This document shows, one piece after another, positions 55,246 to 63,454 of a stretch of 63,582 nucleotides of DNA; position 1 is the stretch's first letter, and every line of letters starts with the position of its first letter. Below the pieces are notes generated by a model that saw nothing but the letters and a program-made list of their open reading frames with translations, did no database searches and was not told the DNA's origin. The position numbers and the translations under genes are program-made. The stretch is taken from NCBI RefSeq assembly GCF_017813365.1, contig NZ_JAGIZA010000024.1:1-63582 (forward strand). The letters run 5' to 3'. This stretch comes from Roseomonas indoligenes. GTDB lineage: Bacteria; Pseudomonadota; Alphaproteobacteria; Acetobacterales; Acetobacteraceae.

Positions 55246-55900
55246 CTCGTTCAAGGGACGCTTCCGCGCTGTATGGTCGGGGCACCTTATCATCCCGCGG
55301 CGCAGCGATGCGAGAGCGGCTCGCCCGAACGACCGGCGATGCCATGGAGATTAAAATTCCGTTGTCCGCCCCCGGCGGGAAAGAAAGCGTCTTGTGTCTT
55401 ATACAAGACCATGCGAGACAAACCTCGCCGCCGTCAAAGACGGGCCGGGTTTGGGGTAGGAAACGAAGGAGACGGCGCTGGACCGCCGCGTCGCTGTTGG
55501 GATGCCCTGCATCCTCAGCGGGCGGGCAGCGCCGTCATCCTCATTTCAGCCACCTTCTCACATCGCACCCCCTCTCTCACACCTGCTTCCCAGGCGTCCG
55601 TTCGCGCCTCTCAAGGGCCGACTCAAATCGTTGCTACTCCGGATCGTTTCCGGGCACGGAAGCTTCTTTACCCCGGCTGAATACTGTCATTCCAAGTCCT
55701 CGCGTCCGGCGTAGGGCGAGGCCCCAAGTAGAAGTTTCTGACCGATTACTTACTTCCGCCCGGATGAAGAAACGTCCACCGGCGATTGTGGCGCGAGGAA
55801 GGCGGAAACCACCGTTTCGTCGTCGCGTTATAACAGCTGCGAGCTACCCCGCGGCATTTTGGGTTGCGTTGACCTGTGACTTGCTGGTAGCGAATGTCGC
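55246..55900. other. Gene-free, lower-GC region
   Basis: About 655 bases upstream of two divergent genes, clearly lower in GC than its surroundings. It holds the HutC-like operator repeat at 55391-55409. No open frame has a recognisable product. A TTGACC (55869) with a poor -10 17 bases on could be the promoter of the SLT gene. Confidence 0.4.
55391..55409. promoter_or_regulatory. HutC-type operator candidate
   Basis: TCTTGT-GTCTTAT-ACAAGA, a perfect 6+7+6 inverted repeat. HutC-family sites often contain TGT...ACA arms of similar design. It stands between the regulator and the next divergent gene. Confidence 0.5.
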
Positions 55901-56800
55901 ATGACGTCCGCGCCCCCTGTGTCGATCTCCCCCGATCGACAGCTGAACGCGGCGTTCCCGTGCGCGATGCCGCGGAGCGCCCCTCCGACCCAAGCCGGGA
56001 GCCCGATCCCACGACGACGCCGAAGCGGCGCCGTGCGGGTTGCTCTCGCCTCCACGCTCGTCGTCGGCCTCGGCTCCCTCGCCGCTGGCTGCGCCACGGC
56101 GGAGGATGCCCCTCAACTCGCGTCCCACGACGGGGCCGAAGCGCCTGCCGCCCCCGGCACGGAGACGTCCACCGCCCGCCGGCTGGCGCCGGGGATCATC
56201 CTCGCCAGCACCACCCGCACCCGTGCCGCCGGAAACCGCGCGCCGGCCAACGCCACCGTCGAGCGCCGTGACATCGACAGCCCCCGCGCCGCCTGCCTCG
56301 ACGCCGTCCGCCAGGCGGAGCGCGCGCACGACATCCCCGAGGGCCTGATGGTGGCCGTGGCTCTGGCGGAGTCCGGCCTGCACGCCCACGCCATGAACAT
56401 CGGCGGCCGCGCCTATTTCCCGGACGGGATGGATGAGGCCCGCCGCATCTACAACTCCGCCCGCCCCGGCCAGTACGTGATGGCGGGCTGCGTCCAGGTG
56501 AACGCCCGCGTCCACGCCCGCAATTCCGACTGGCCGCTGGATCCCTGGCGCTCGGCGGACTGGGGCGCCGGCTACCTGCGCCAGCACTATGAGAAGGCCG
56601 GGAACTGGGCGGATGCCATCCGTCGCTGGAACGGCGGCGGCGCCTCCGGCGATCGCCTGGCCTGCCGCGTCATGGCGAAGCTGAAGGTGTCCAACCCCGG
56701 CAGCAGCGTGCTGAGCGACACGCGCTGCGGGGGCGCCAACATCGCGCGGGAGCAGCGGAACGGCGAGGCCCTGCTCGAGGTGGCCGAGGCCGCCGACTGA
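55901..56800 (+). CDS. SLT-type lytic transglycosylase-like lipoprotein
   Basis: Up to 299 residues. An Arg-rich n-region and membrane segment (VALASTLVVGLGSLAAGC) end in a lipobox (LAAGC), so the mature protein is probably a lipoprotein. The C-terminal 130 residues fit an SLT/VirB1-like fold: the catalytic Glu in GLMVAVALAESGLHAHAMN, then AGCVQVNARVHARNSDWPLD and WGAGYLRQHYEKAGNW. It should cleave peptidoglycan. The real start is likely ATG 55967 rather than 55901, which would lengthen the signal unreasonably. Confidence 0.75.
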   Translation: MTSAPPVSISPDRQLNAAFPCAMPRSAPPTQAGSPIPRRRRSGAVRVALASTLVVGLGSLAAGCATAEDAPQLASHDGAEAPAAPGTETSTARRLAPGIILASTTRTRAAGNRAPANATVERRDIDSPRAACLDAVRQAERAHDIPEGLMVAVALAESGLHAHAMNIGGRAYFPDGMDEARRIYNSARPGQYVMAGCVQVNARVHARNSDWPLDPWRSADWGAGYLRQHYEKAGNWADAIRRWNGGGASGDRLACRVMAKLKVSNPGSSVLSDTRCGGANIAREQRNGEALLEVAEAAD

Positions 56801-56835
56801 GCACGGCTTGAAGCGGGGGTGGGAGGGCCAATCTT

Positions 56836-57945
56836 GTGCCTTCCATGCCCGCACCGCATCCCGAAACCTGGATGAAGGTTACGCCCCTCGGACTCCTCTG
56901 CGAGCCGGGGGGTTTCTACGTGGACCCCTCCCGCCCCGTGGAGAGGGCGGTGGTCAGCCACGGCCACGCCGACCATGCCCGCCCGGGGCACGGGGCGGTG
57001 CTGGCCACGCCGGACACCCTGGCCATCATGCGCGCCCGCTTCGGGGAGGACCGGGCCGGGGACGAGCAGCAGGCGCTGGGCTACGGCGAGTCCATCACCC
57101 GAAACGGGGTGCGGATTACCCTGGTGCCGGCGGGCCACGTGCTCGGTTCCGCCCAGGTGGTGCTGGAATGGCAGGGCAGCCGGATCGTCGTCTCCGGCGA
57201 CTACAAGCGGCGGCGGGACCCGACCTGCGCTCCCTTCCTGCCGGTTGAATGCGACGTCTTCGTCACCGAGGCGACCTTCGCCCTGCCTGTCTTTCGCCAC
57301 CCGCCAGATTCGCATGAGATCCGCCGCCTGCTGGACAGCGTGGCCCTGTTCCCGGAGCGGGCGCATGTCGTCGGCGCCTATGCCCTGGGGAAGACGCAGC
57401 GGATCATCGCCTTGTTAAGGGAGGCCGGGTGGGATCGCCCGGTCTACCTGCACGGGGCGTCGGAGAAGCTCTGCACCCTCTACGAATCGCTCGGCGTGCC
57501 GCTCGGTGACCTGCGGCCGGTGCCGAAGGGGCTGAAGCGTGGGCACCCGCCGATCCTGGCGGGGGAGATCGTGCTGGCGCCGCCCTCGGCGGAGGCGACT
57601 CCATGGGCGCGGCGGCTGGCCGATCCCGTGACCTGCGCCGCTTCCGGGTGGATGACGGTGCGGCAGCGGGCGAAGCTGCGCGGGGTGGAACTGCCCCTGA
57701 TCGTCTCCGACCACGCCGACTGGGACGAGTTGCTGGACACGATCGAGGAGGTGCGGGCGCCCGAGGTCTGGGTGACGCATGGCCGGGACGACGCGCTGGT
57801 CCATGCGCTGGGGCTGCGCGGCGTGCGTGGGCGGGCGCTGCATCTTGTGGGCCGCGACGAGGAGGATGACGAGGTCGCCCCCGAGGCCCCGCCGACCGCG
57901 GAGGAGGCCGATGTCGGGCGGGCGCCGCCCGAGGGAGCCGCATGA
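56836..57945 (+). CDS. Ligase-associated DNA exonuclease (metallo-beta-lactamase fold)
   Basis: A 369-residue protein from GTG 56836 (GGAGGG eight bases upstream); ATG 56845 or 56872 are alternatives. The metallo-beta-lactamase/beta-CASP features are VVSHGHADHARPGHGAVLAT with the His cluster (HGHADH), then LVPAGHVLGSAQVVLE and VVSGDYKRRRDP. It is a 3'-processing nuclease in DNA repair of the type found next to an ATP-dependent ligase, and its stop overlaps the ligase start (ATGA at 57942-57945). Regions after residue 345 are acidic and disordered. Confidence 0.93.
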   Translation: MPSMPAPHPETWMKVTPLGLLCEPGGFYVDPSRPVERAVVSHGHADHARPGHGAVLATPDTLAIMRARFGEDRAGDEQQALGYGESITRNGVRITLVPAGHVLGSAQVVLEWQGSRIVVSGDYKRRRDPTCAPFLPVECDVFVTEATFALPVFRHPPDSHEIRRLLDSVALFPERAHVVGAYALGKTQRIIALLREAGWDRPVYLHGASEKLCTLYESLGVPLGDLRPVPKGLKRGHPPILAGEIVLAPPSAEATPWARRLADPVTCAASGWMTVRQRAKLRGVELPLIVSDHADWDELLDTIEEVRAPEVWVTHGRDDALVHALGLRGVRGRALHLVGRDEEDDEVAPEAPPTAEEADVGRAPPEGAA

Positions 57946-59552
57946 GCGTCCAGGCTTTCGCGGACCTGCTGGAGCGGCTGGTCTTCACCCCCGGGCGCAA
58001 CGCCAAGATTGCCCTGATCCGCCGCTGGTTCGCGGAACAGCCGGACCCGGACCGCGGCGTGGGCCTGGCTGCGCTGACGGGGGAGCTGACCTTCACCGCC
58101 GCCAAGCCGATGCTGGTGCGCAACCTCGTGGAGAGCCGGGTGGACCCCGTGCTGCTCGCCCTTTCCCATGACTATGTCGGTGACCTCGCGGAGACGGTGG
58201 CGCTGATCTGGCCGGAGCGGCAGGGCGTGAACACGCCGCCGCCCTCGCTTTCGGAGGTGGTGGAAGGGTTGGAGCTGGCCTCCCGCGCCGAGGTGCCGGC
58301 GCTGCTGGAAGGGTGGCTGGACACGCTGGACGCCGGCGGGCGGCTGGCGCTCATCAAGCTCGTCACGGGTGGGCTGCGGGTGGGTGCCTCCGCGCGGCTG
58401 GCGAAGACGGCCCTGGCCGAATGGGCCGGGCAGGATGTAGGCGAGATCGAGGAGGTCTGGCACGGGATCGCGCCGCCCTACCTTCCCCTGTTCCGATGGC
58501 TGGAAGGCCAAGGACCGCGGCCGGATGCCGCCGGCTCCCCTGTCTTCCGGCCGCTGATGCTGGCCCATCCGCTTGAGGCCCCGGCCGATATCGCGGCGGT
58601 GGAGGCACACCCCGAGGAATGGCGGGCGGAGTGGAAGTGGGACGGCATCCGCGTGCAGCTCACCGCCGGTCCCGGGGGCCGGCGCATCTGGTCCCGCACC
58701 GGGGAGGACATCTCCAACGGCTTCCCCGAGATCGTCGAGGCGATGGACTTCCACGGCGTGCTGGACGGGGAGCTGCTGGTAATCCGGGATGGCGTGGTGG
58801 CGCCCTTCTCGGACCTGCAGCAGCGGCTGAACCGCAAGGTGATCGGCCCGAAGCTGATGCGGGATTATCCGGTGGCCGTGCGGTTGTACGACCTGTTGCT
58901 GGACGGGGAGGAGGACCTGCGCCCCCTGCCCCTGGACGAGCGCCGCGCGCGGCTGGAGGCCTGGATGGCACGCCATGCGCCGGCGCGGATGGACCTGTCC
59001 GAAGGGATCCGCTTCGCGAGCCTTGAGGAGCTTTCCGCGCTGCGCGACACGGCGCGGGAGTCCTCGATCGAAGGGCTGATGATCAAGCGGGCCGACAGCG
59101 CCTACGTCCCCGGCCGCGTGAAGGGGCTGTGGTGGAAGTGGAAGCGCGCGCCGCTGACGGTGGACGCGGTGCTGATGTACGCCCAGCGCGGCCACGGCAA
59201 GCGCAGCAGCTACTACAGCGACTACACCTTCGGCCTGTGGCGCACGAACGAGGACGGCACGCGGGAGCTGGTGCCGGTGGGCAAAGCCTATTCCGGCTTC
59301 ACCGACCAGGAGCTGGTCTTCCTGGACCGCTGGGTGCGCAACCACACCACCGGCCGCTTCGGGCCGGTGCGGGAGGTGGAGAAGAGCTTCGTGCTGGAGG
59401 TGATCTTCGACGCCGCCCAGCTCTCCACCCGGCATCGCTCCGGCGTGGCCATGCGCTTCCCCCGCATCGCCCGGCTGCGGCAGGACAAGCCGGCAGAGGA
59501 GGCGGACGCGCTGGAGACCCTGCTGGCGATGGTGGAGAACAGGAAGGAGTAG
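57942..59552 (+). CDS. ATP-dependent DNA ligase (cisplatin damage response type)
   Basis: A 536-residue ligase. The N-terminal 200 residues are a DNA-binding region. The adenylation lysine is Lys232 in AEWKWDGIRVQ, followed by the later nucleotidyltransferase motifs (VLDGELLVIRDG, SIEGLMIKRADSAYVPGR) and the C-terminal OB fold. Enzymes of this type occur with the exonuclease, and often with an Lhr-like helicase and a phosphoesterase, in repair of cross-linked or damaged DNA. The helicase and phosphoesterase are not next to it here. Confidence 0.95.
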   Translation: MSVQAFADLLERLVFTPGRNAKIALIRRWFAEQPDPDRGVGLAALTGELTFTAAKPMLVRNLVESRVDPVLLALSHDYVGDLAETVALIWPERQGVNTPPPSLSEVVEGLELASRAEVPALLEGWLDTLDAGGRLALIKLVTGGLRVGASARLAKTALAEWAGQDVGEIEEVWHGIAPPYLPLFRWLEGQGPRPDAAGSPVFRPLMLAHPLEAPADIAAVEAHPEEWRAEWKWDGIRVQLTAGPGGRRIWSRTGEDISNGFPEIVEAMDFHGVLDGELLVIRDGVVAPFSDLQQRLNRKVIGPKLMRDYPVAVRLYDLLLDGEEDLRPLPLDERRARLEAWMARHAPARMDLSEGIRFASLEELSALRDTARESSIEGLMIKRADSAYVPGRVKGLWWKWKRAPLTVDAVLMYAQRGHGKRSSYYSDYTFGLWRTNEDGTRELVPVGKAYSGFTDQELVFLDRWVRNHTTGRFGPVREVEKSFVLEVIFDAAQLSTRHRSGVAMRFPRIARLRQDKPAEEADALETLLAMVENRKE

Positions 59553-59624
59553 GGCCCGGCGGCCCCCGGCTTGCCGCGCCAGTCGTTCCGCCTCTCAATA
59601 AGGTTCTACAGGGTGGAGCGATTC

Positions 59625-60227
59625 GTGGTGCGTCGATTGAGCACGGTCCTTGGGGCCTTTGGCCTGGCCTTCAGCCTTGCGGCGTGCGGCAGCCCCGCCA
59701 TGACCCTGCCCTATGCGCCGGCGACGCCGTTGCAGCTCGTCGCCAGCGCGCGTCCGGTCGTTGCGGTCGGGCCGATCACGGATGTTCGCCAGGACGGGCA
59801 GGCGAACACGGCGCAGTTCGGGACAATCCGCGGCGGGTACGGGAACCCGCTGTTCCGGCTCAGCGCGACGACGCCCGTCAGCGACGTGGTCGCGCAGGCG
59901 TTCCGCGACGCCCTCGCAGCGCGGGGGCTGCTCGCCGGCCCATCAGGTGAGGCCTACGAGCTGCGCGGCCGCATCCTGCAATTCAACGCGAGCAAGCTGA
60001 TCCGCACGGAGGCGACGGTCGAGATCGAGGCCGTGCTCTTCAACCGGCGCACCGCCGCCGTGGCCTGGACCGGCACGGGCCGTTCCACGCTGGTGGAGAC
60101 CGGGAGCCTCCTTGCGACGGGGATCGCCGCCGATCCGGAGGAGCTGCGCGGGAACACGTTGCGCGCCATGGCGGCGGCGATCGACGACATCCTGAACCGG
60201 CCCGACTTCATCGCAGCCATCAAGTAG
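59625..60227 (+). CDS. Lipoprotein of unknown function
   Basis: About 200 residues from GTG 59625, chosen because GGAG sits seven bases upstream. The signal ends in a lipobox (LSTVLGAFGLAFSLAACGS). The mature part has PLQLVASARPVVAVGPITDV and later YELRGRILQFNASKLIRTEATV. The arrangement resembles small outer-membrane or periplasmic lipoproteins of the YajG/LptE-like kind, but I do not recognise a named family. It is a single gene after the ligase. Confidence 0.7.
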   Translation: MVRRLSTVLGAFGLAFSLAACGSPAMTLPYAPATPLQLVASARPVVAVGPITDVRQDGQANTAQFGTIRGGYGNPLFRLSATTPVSDVVAQAFRDALAARGLLAGPSGEAYELRGRILQFNASKLIRTEATVEIEAVLFNRRTAAVAWTGTGRSTLVETGSLLATGIAADPEELRGNTLRAMAAAIDDILNRPDFIAAIK

Positions 60228-60284
60228 TCCAAGTCCGGCGGGATCGGGCGCCTTGCCGATCCCGCCGGATGACGGGGCCGGCCT

Positions 60285-60707
60285 TCAACGGTCGGCCGTG
60301 GCATCCCGCAGACGGCTCTCCTGCGCGGCGAGCGCCGGCGTCATCGCCTCGCCGAAATCGGCCATCTCGTAGAGCGGGCGGATCTCGATCTCGCTCGGGC
60401 CTGGCATGGGATTGGGGCAACGGCGGACCCATTCCATCGCCTCCTCCATGCTGTTCACCTGCCAGAGCCAGAAGCCGGCCACGAGTTCGCCCGTGGCGGC
60501 GAAGGGCCCATCGCTGAAAGTGCGGGCTGTGCCATCGAAGGCAACGCGCTTGCCCTGGGAGGAGGGCTTCAGCCCCTCTCCGGCCAGCAGGAGGCCGGCG
60601 GCAGCCAGCTCCTCGTTGAAGCGGCCCATCGCCTCCATCAACTCGGCGGAGGGCATGACCCCCGCCTCGCTGTCGGCCGTCGCTTTCACCAGGACCATCA
60701 CGCGCAT
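60285..60707 (-). CDS. YCII-related (DGPF-domain) protein
   Basis: A 140-residue protein from ATG 60707 (GGAGGG upstream). It starts MRVMVLVKATADSEAG and carries VAFDGTARTFSDGPFAATGE, the DGPF motif of the family, then VAGFWLWQVNSMEEAMEWVR and EIEIRPLYEMADFGEA. DGPF proteins are commonly encoded with sigma factors or VOC proteins, but their role is unknown. It is the third gene of an operon divergent from hxlR. Confidence 0.88.
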   Translation of the reverse strand: MRVMVLVKATADSEAGVMPSAELMEAMGRFNEELAAAGLLLAGEGLKPSSQGKRVAFDGTARTFSDGPFAATGELVAGFWLWQVNSMEEAMEWVRRCPNPMPGPSEIEIRPLYEMADFGEAMTPALAAQESRLRDATADR

Positions 60708-60711
60708 CGCC

Positions 60712-61188
60712 TCACCCTCCCGCAAAGGCCGCTTCCAGCGGCGCGATCTCCAGCTTCACCATGCCCATCATCGCCTGCATGGCGCGGCCCGCGGCCTCGC
60801 GGTCCGGGCTCATCAGCATCTCCGGCAGGACCTTCGGGAATACCTGCCAGCAGACGCCGAAGCGGTCCGTCAGCCAGCCGCAGGCCATGGGGGCGCCGCC
60901 CTCGCCCAGCGCTTCCCAGAAGGCGTCCAGCTCCGCCTGGCTCGTGCAGGCGACGGAGAGCGAGATGGCCGGGGTGAAGCGGTGCTGTCCGCCGCCGTTC
61001 AATCCCTGCACCTCGTGCCCGTCCAGCATGGCGGTGGCGAGCAGCACCCCGTCCGGTCCGGCGGGGCCGCCGCGCAGCGCGCGGCCGGGCTCCGCCGGCC
61101 GGCCGGCCCGGCGGAAGGCGGCGACGTAGAAGGCCACGGCCTCCTCCGCCTGCCCGTCGAACCAGAGGCAGGTTGCGATGCCCGGCAT
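60712..61188 (-). CDS. VOC-family protein (PhnB-like)
   Basis: A 158-residue protein of the PhnB-type VOC group. Features: CLWFDGQAEEAVAFYVAAFR at the start (the F-Y-V dimer site), VQGLNGGGQHRFTPAISLSV in the middle, and ACGWLTDRFGVCWQVFPK, then a tail of alternating M and A. Members are non-enzymatic binding proteins or unknown. The start overlaps the upstream gene's stop by one base (TGATG). It shares the operon with DGPF and a second VOC protein. Confidence 0.88.
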   Translation of the reverse strand: MPGIATCLWFDGQAEEAVAFYVAAFRRAGRPAEPGRALRGGPAGPDGVLLATAMLDGHEVQGLNGGGQHRFTPAISLSVACTSQAELDAFWEALGEGGAPMACGWLTDRFGVCWQVFPKVLPEMLMSPDREAAGRAMQAMMGMVKLEIAPLEAAFAGG

Positions 61189-61616
61189 CAGGCCGCCGCC
61201 TGGCCGGTGGCGGCGAGGAAGCCCTGCATGTCCATGTACATCGGCTCCCAGATATGGCCGTCCGGATCCTCGAAGCTGCGGCCGTACATGAAGCCGAAAT
61301 CCTGCTTCGCCGAAGGATCCGCGATGCCGCCGGACGCGACGGCAGCCTCTACCATCCCGTCCACCTCCTCCCGGCTCTCGCAGGAGATGCAGAGGAGAAC
61401 CTCGCTTGCCGCCCGGGCATCCGCGATCGGGCGCGGGGTGAAGCCGGCGAACTTCGGGGGGGTCAGCAGCATGACGTGGATGCTGTCGGAGAAGACCATG
61501 CAGGCGGCGGTCTCGTCGGTAAAGGTCGGGTTCACCGTGGCGCCGATCGCTTCATAGAAGGCTATGGAGCGCTTCAGGTCGGTCACGGGCAGGTTCACGA
61601 AGATCATGCGGGCCAT
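61188..61616 (-). CDS. VOC-family protein (glyoxalase/bleomycin-resistance type)
   Basis: A 142-residue protein. It opens MIFVNLPVTDLKRSIAFYEA and carries FGFMYGRSFEDPDGHIWEPM near the end, the VOC metal and dimer motifs. It heads the operon and is divergent from hxlR across a 63-base region with the repeat sites. The substrate is unknown. The start ATG 61616 is preceded by AAGGGGAG. Confidence 0.88.
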   Translation of the reverse strand: MARMIFVNLPVTDLKRSIAFYEAIGATVNPTFTDETAACMVFSDSIHVMLLTPPKFAGFTPRPIADARAASEVLLCISCESREEVDGMVEAAVASGGIADPSAKQDFGFMYGRSFEDPDGHIWEPMYMDMQGFLAATGQAAA

Positions 61617-61663
61617 GGATGGCTCCCCTTCCTCGGCATTGCTTGAAGAGGCTGCCGCGCTCC

Positions 61664-61678
61664 GTTATCTTTTGCAAC
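61664..61678. promoter_or_regulatory. hxlR operator-like repeat 1
   Basis: GTTATCTTTTGCAAC. It is similar to the second site (61685-61699) read on the opposite strand (GTTACATTTTCTAAC), sharing GTTA..TTTT..AAC. It lies just before the hxlR start. Confidence 0.5.
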
Positions 61679-61679
61679 C

Positions 61680-62366
61680 ATGAAGTTAGAAAATGTAACC
61701 CATTCTGCGGAACGGCGCCGCCGCTACGAGGATGCCTGCGCCACGGCCCACGCGATGGACCTGGTGGGGGAGCGCTGGGCCCTTCTGGTGATGCGGGAGC
61801 TGATGTTCGGGCCGAAACGGTTCAGCGAGTTGCGGGCGGACCTGCCGGGGATAAGTGCGAACGTGCTGACGCAGCGGCTGGAAGGGCTGGAGGCCGCGGG
61901 CGTGCTGCTCCGCCGCCGGCTGCCGCCGCCTGCTTCGGCCCAGGTCTATGAGCTGACGGCCTGGGGGTTGGAGAGCGAGCCGATCTTCCAGGCGCTCGGC
62001 CGCTGGGCGGCACGGTCGCCGCTGCACGATCCCACCCTGCCCTTCAGCGCGGCCTCCTTGCTGCTCTCGCTGCGGGCAATGCTGGATCCCGCGCGGGTTG
62101 AAGGAATGGCGGCGCGGATCGGGTTCCGCCTTGGGCGGGAGGGCTTCGTGGCCGTGCTGGCGGAAGGATCGATCGAGATCGATCACGGCGACCCGGAGGG
62201 GGCGGATGCCGTGCTGGAGGGCGCGCCGCCGGTGCTGGCCGGGCTGATCTATGCCGGGCAGCCGATGGAGGCGCTGGAGGCAGCAGGGGCTCTTCGAGTG
62301 GAGGGTGACCGCGCCCTGATACGGCGTTTCGCCACCCTCTTTCCGCTGCCGCCCAAGGCAGGCTAG
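61680..62366 (+). CDS. HxlR-family regulator with SCP2-like C-terminal domain
   Basis: A 228-residue regulator. The HxlR-type winged helix starts with AMDLVGERWALLVMRELMFG and GPKRFSELRADLPGISANVL, then VLLRRRLPPPASAQVYELTA. The C-terminal half (FLLSLRAML-like, DHGDPEGADAVLEGAP) looks like a sterol-carrier (SCP2) domain found in many HxlR relatives. It is divergent from a VOC/VOC/DGPF operon, which it probably controls. No ribosome binding site precedes the ATG, so its transcript may be leaderless. The 3' end overlaps the convergent oxidase gene by four bases. Confidence 0.88.
   Translation: MKLENVTHSAERRRRYEDACATAHAMDLVGERWALLVMRELMFGPKRFSELRADLPGISANVLTQRLEGLEAAGVLLRRRLPPPASAQVYELTAWGLESEPIFQALGRWAARSPLHDPTLPFSAASLLLSLRAMLDPARVEGMAARIGFRLGREGFVAVLAEGSIEIDHGDPEGADAVLEGAPPVLAGLIYAGQPMEALEAAGALRVEGDRALIRRFATLFPLPPKAG
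61685..61699. promoter_or_regulatory. hxlR operator-like repeat 2
   Basis: GTTAGAAAATGTAAC, the inverted counterpart of the site at 61664-61678. It overlaps the first codons of hxlR, which would suit autorepression or means that translation starts further on. Confidence 0.45.
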
Positions 62367-63442
62367 GCGCCGCGCCAGATCACCTCGGGGCCGATGGCGT
62401 CGAGGGTGGCGCAGCCCGTCTGCACCATCGCGACCTCCAGTTCGGCCCGGAGCAGCTTCATCACATGCGCGGCGCCCATGGCACCGGCCACGGCCAGGCC
62501 GTGCAGGGGCGCGCGACCGACCAGCACGGCCTTCGCGCCCAGGGCCAGGGCCTTCAGCACGTCCGTGCCGCGGCGGATGCCGCCATCCAGCAGGACGGGG
62601 ACCCGGCCGGCCACCTGGCGGGCGACGGCGGGCAGGACCTCGATCGTGGCGGGCAGCGTGTCCAGCACGCGGCCGCCGTGGTTAGAGACGATGAGGCCGG
62701 CGGCGCCGGCGCCGATGGCGCGCTCGGCATCGCCGGGGGTCATGATCCCCTTCAGCAGGATCGGCAGGCGCGTTGCGGCACGCAGGGCGGCGATGTCGTC
62801 CCAGGTGGCGGCGTGCTCGACGGCAGCGAAGATGTCACTGGCAGATGCAGCGGGTGGTGGCGGGGCGGCGCCGCGCAGGTTCACGGCCTCCACGCCCGGG
62901 GGCAGGCGGAAGCCCGCCCGCTGCTCGCGGTTCCGGAGGCTGACCGGGGCATCCACCGTCACCACCAGGGCCGCGTAGCCCGCCGCTTCCGCCCGGCGAA
63001 CCAGGGAAAGGGTAAAGGCGCGGTCGGGTTGGATGTAGAGCTGGAACCACGGCGCCGGCCGGCAGGCCCTGGCGATGACCTCCAGCGGCAGGCTGGCCTG
63101 TGCGCTCACCACCATCAGGCTTCCCGTGGCAGCGGCGGCCATCGCCGTCGCGGTCTCCCCTTCGCCGTGCAGCAGGCGCTGGAAGGCGGTGGGCGCGATA
63201 AGGATAGGGTGTTCCAGCCCCTGCCCCAGCAGTTCCAGCCGAGTATGGGCGCCGCGCATGGGGGCCAGGACGCGGGTATTGAGGCGCAGGCGGGAGAAGG
63301 CGGCACGGTTTTCCACCAGGGTGTCCTCATCCCCTGCCCCGCCGCCGACATAGGCCCAGGCATTCTCCCCCATGCGTTCCCGGGCAGGCGCCTCGTAATC
63401 GGGCACGCAGACGATGCCGTCGGGGATGGGGTCGAAGGCCAT
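62363..63442 (-). CDS. FMN-dependent alpha-hydroxy-acid oxidase
   Basis: A 359-residue TIM-barrel flavoprotein of the lactate/glycolate oxidase group. Early FMN-site residues are in ENAWAYVGGGAGDEDTLVEN, then MVVSAQASLPLEVIARACRP, PWFQLYIQPDR and LVVTVDAPV. The substrate-binding and catalytic signature is AAGLIVSNHGGRVLDTLPAT (the His of SNHGG), followed by LLDGGIRRGTDVLKALALGA for phosphate binding. It oxidises L-2-hydroxy acids in the cytoplasm or at the membrane. The IS-type end is within about 12 bases upstream of the start. Confidence 0.92.
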   Translation of the reverse strand: MAFDPIPDGIVCVPDYEAPARERMGENAWAYVGGGAGDEDTLVENRAAFSRLRLNTRVLAPMRGAHTRLELLGQGLEHPILIAPTAFQRLLHGEGETATAMAAAATGSLMVVSAQASLPLEVIARACRPAPWFQLYIQPDRAFTLSLVRRAEAAGYAALVVTVDAPVSLRNREQRAGFRLPPGVEAVNLRGAAPPPPAASASDIFAAVEHAATWDDIAALRAATRLPILLKGIMTPGDAERAIGAGAAGLIVSNHGGRVLDTLPATIEVLPAVARQVAGRVPVLLDGGIRRGTDVLKALALGAKAVLVGRAPLHGLAVAGAMGAAHVMKLLRAELEVAMVQTGCATLDAIGPEVIWRGA

Positions 63443-63454
63443 GGCGCGGGATTA

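Noticed and set aside
57480-59435. A 651-residue minus-strand frame opposite the ligase.
   Set aside because: It overlaps a canonical ligase on the other strand and has no domain of its own.
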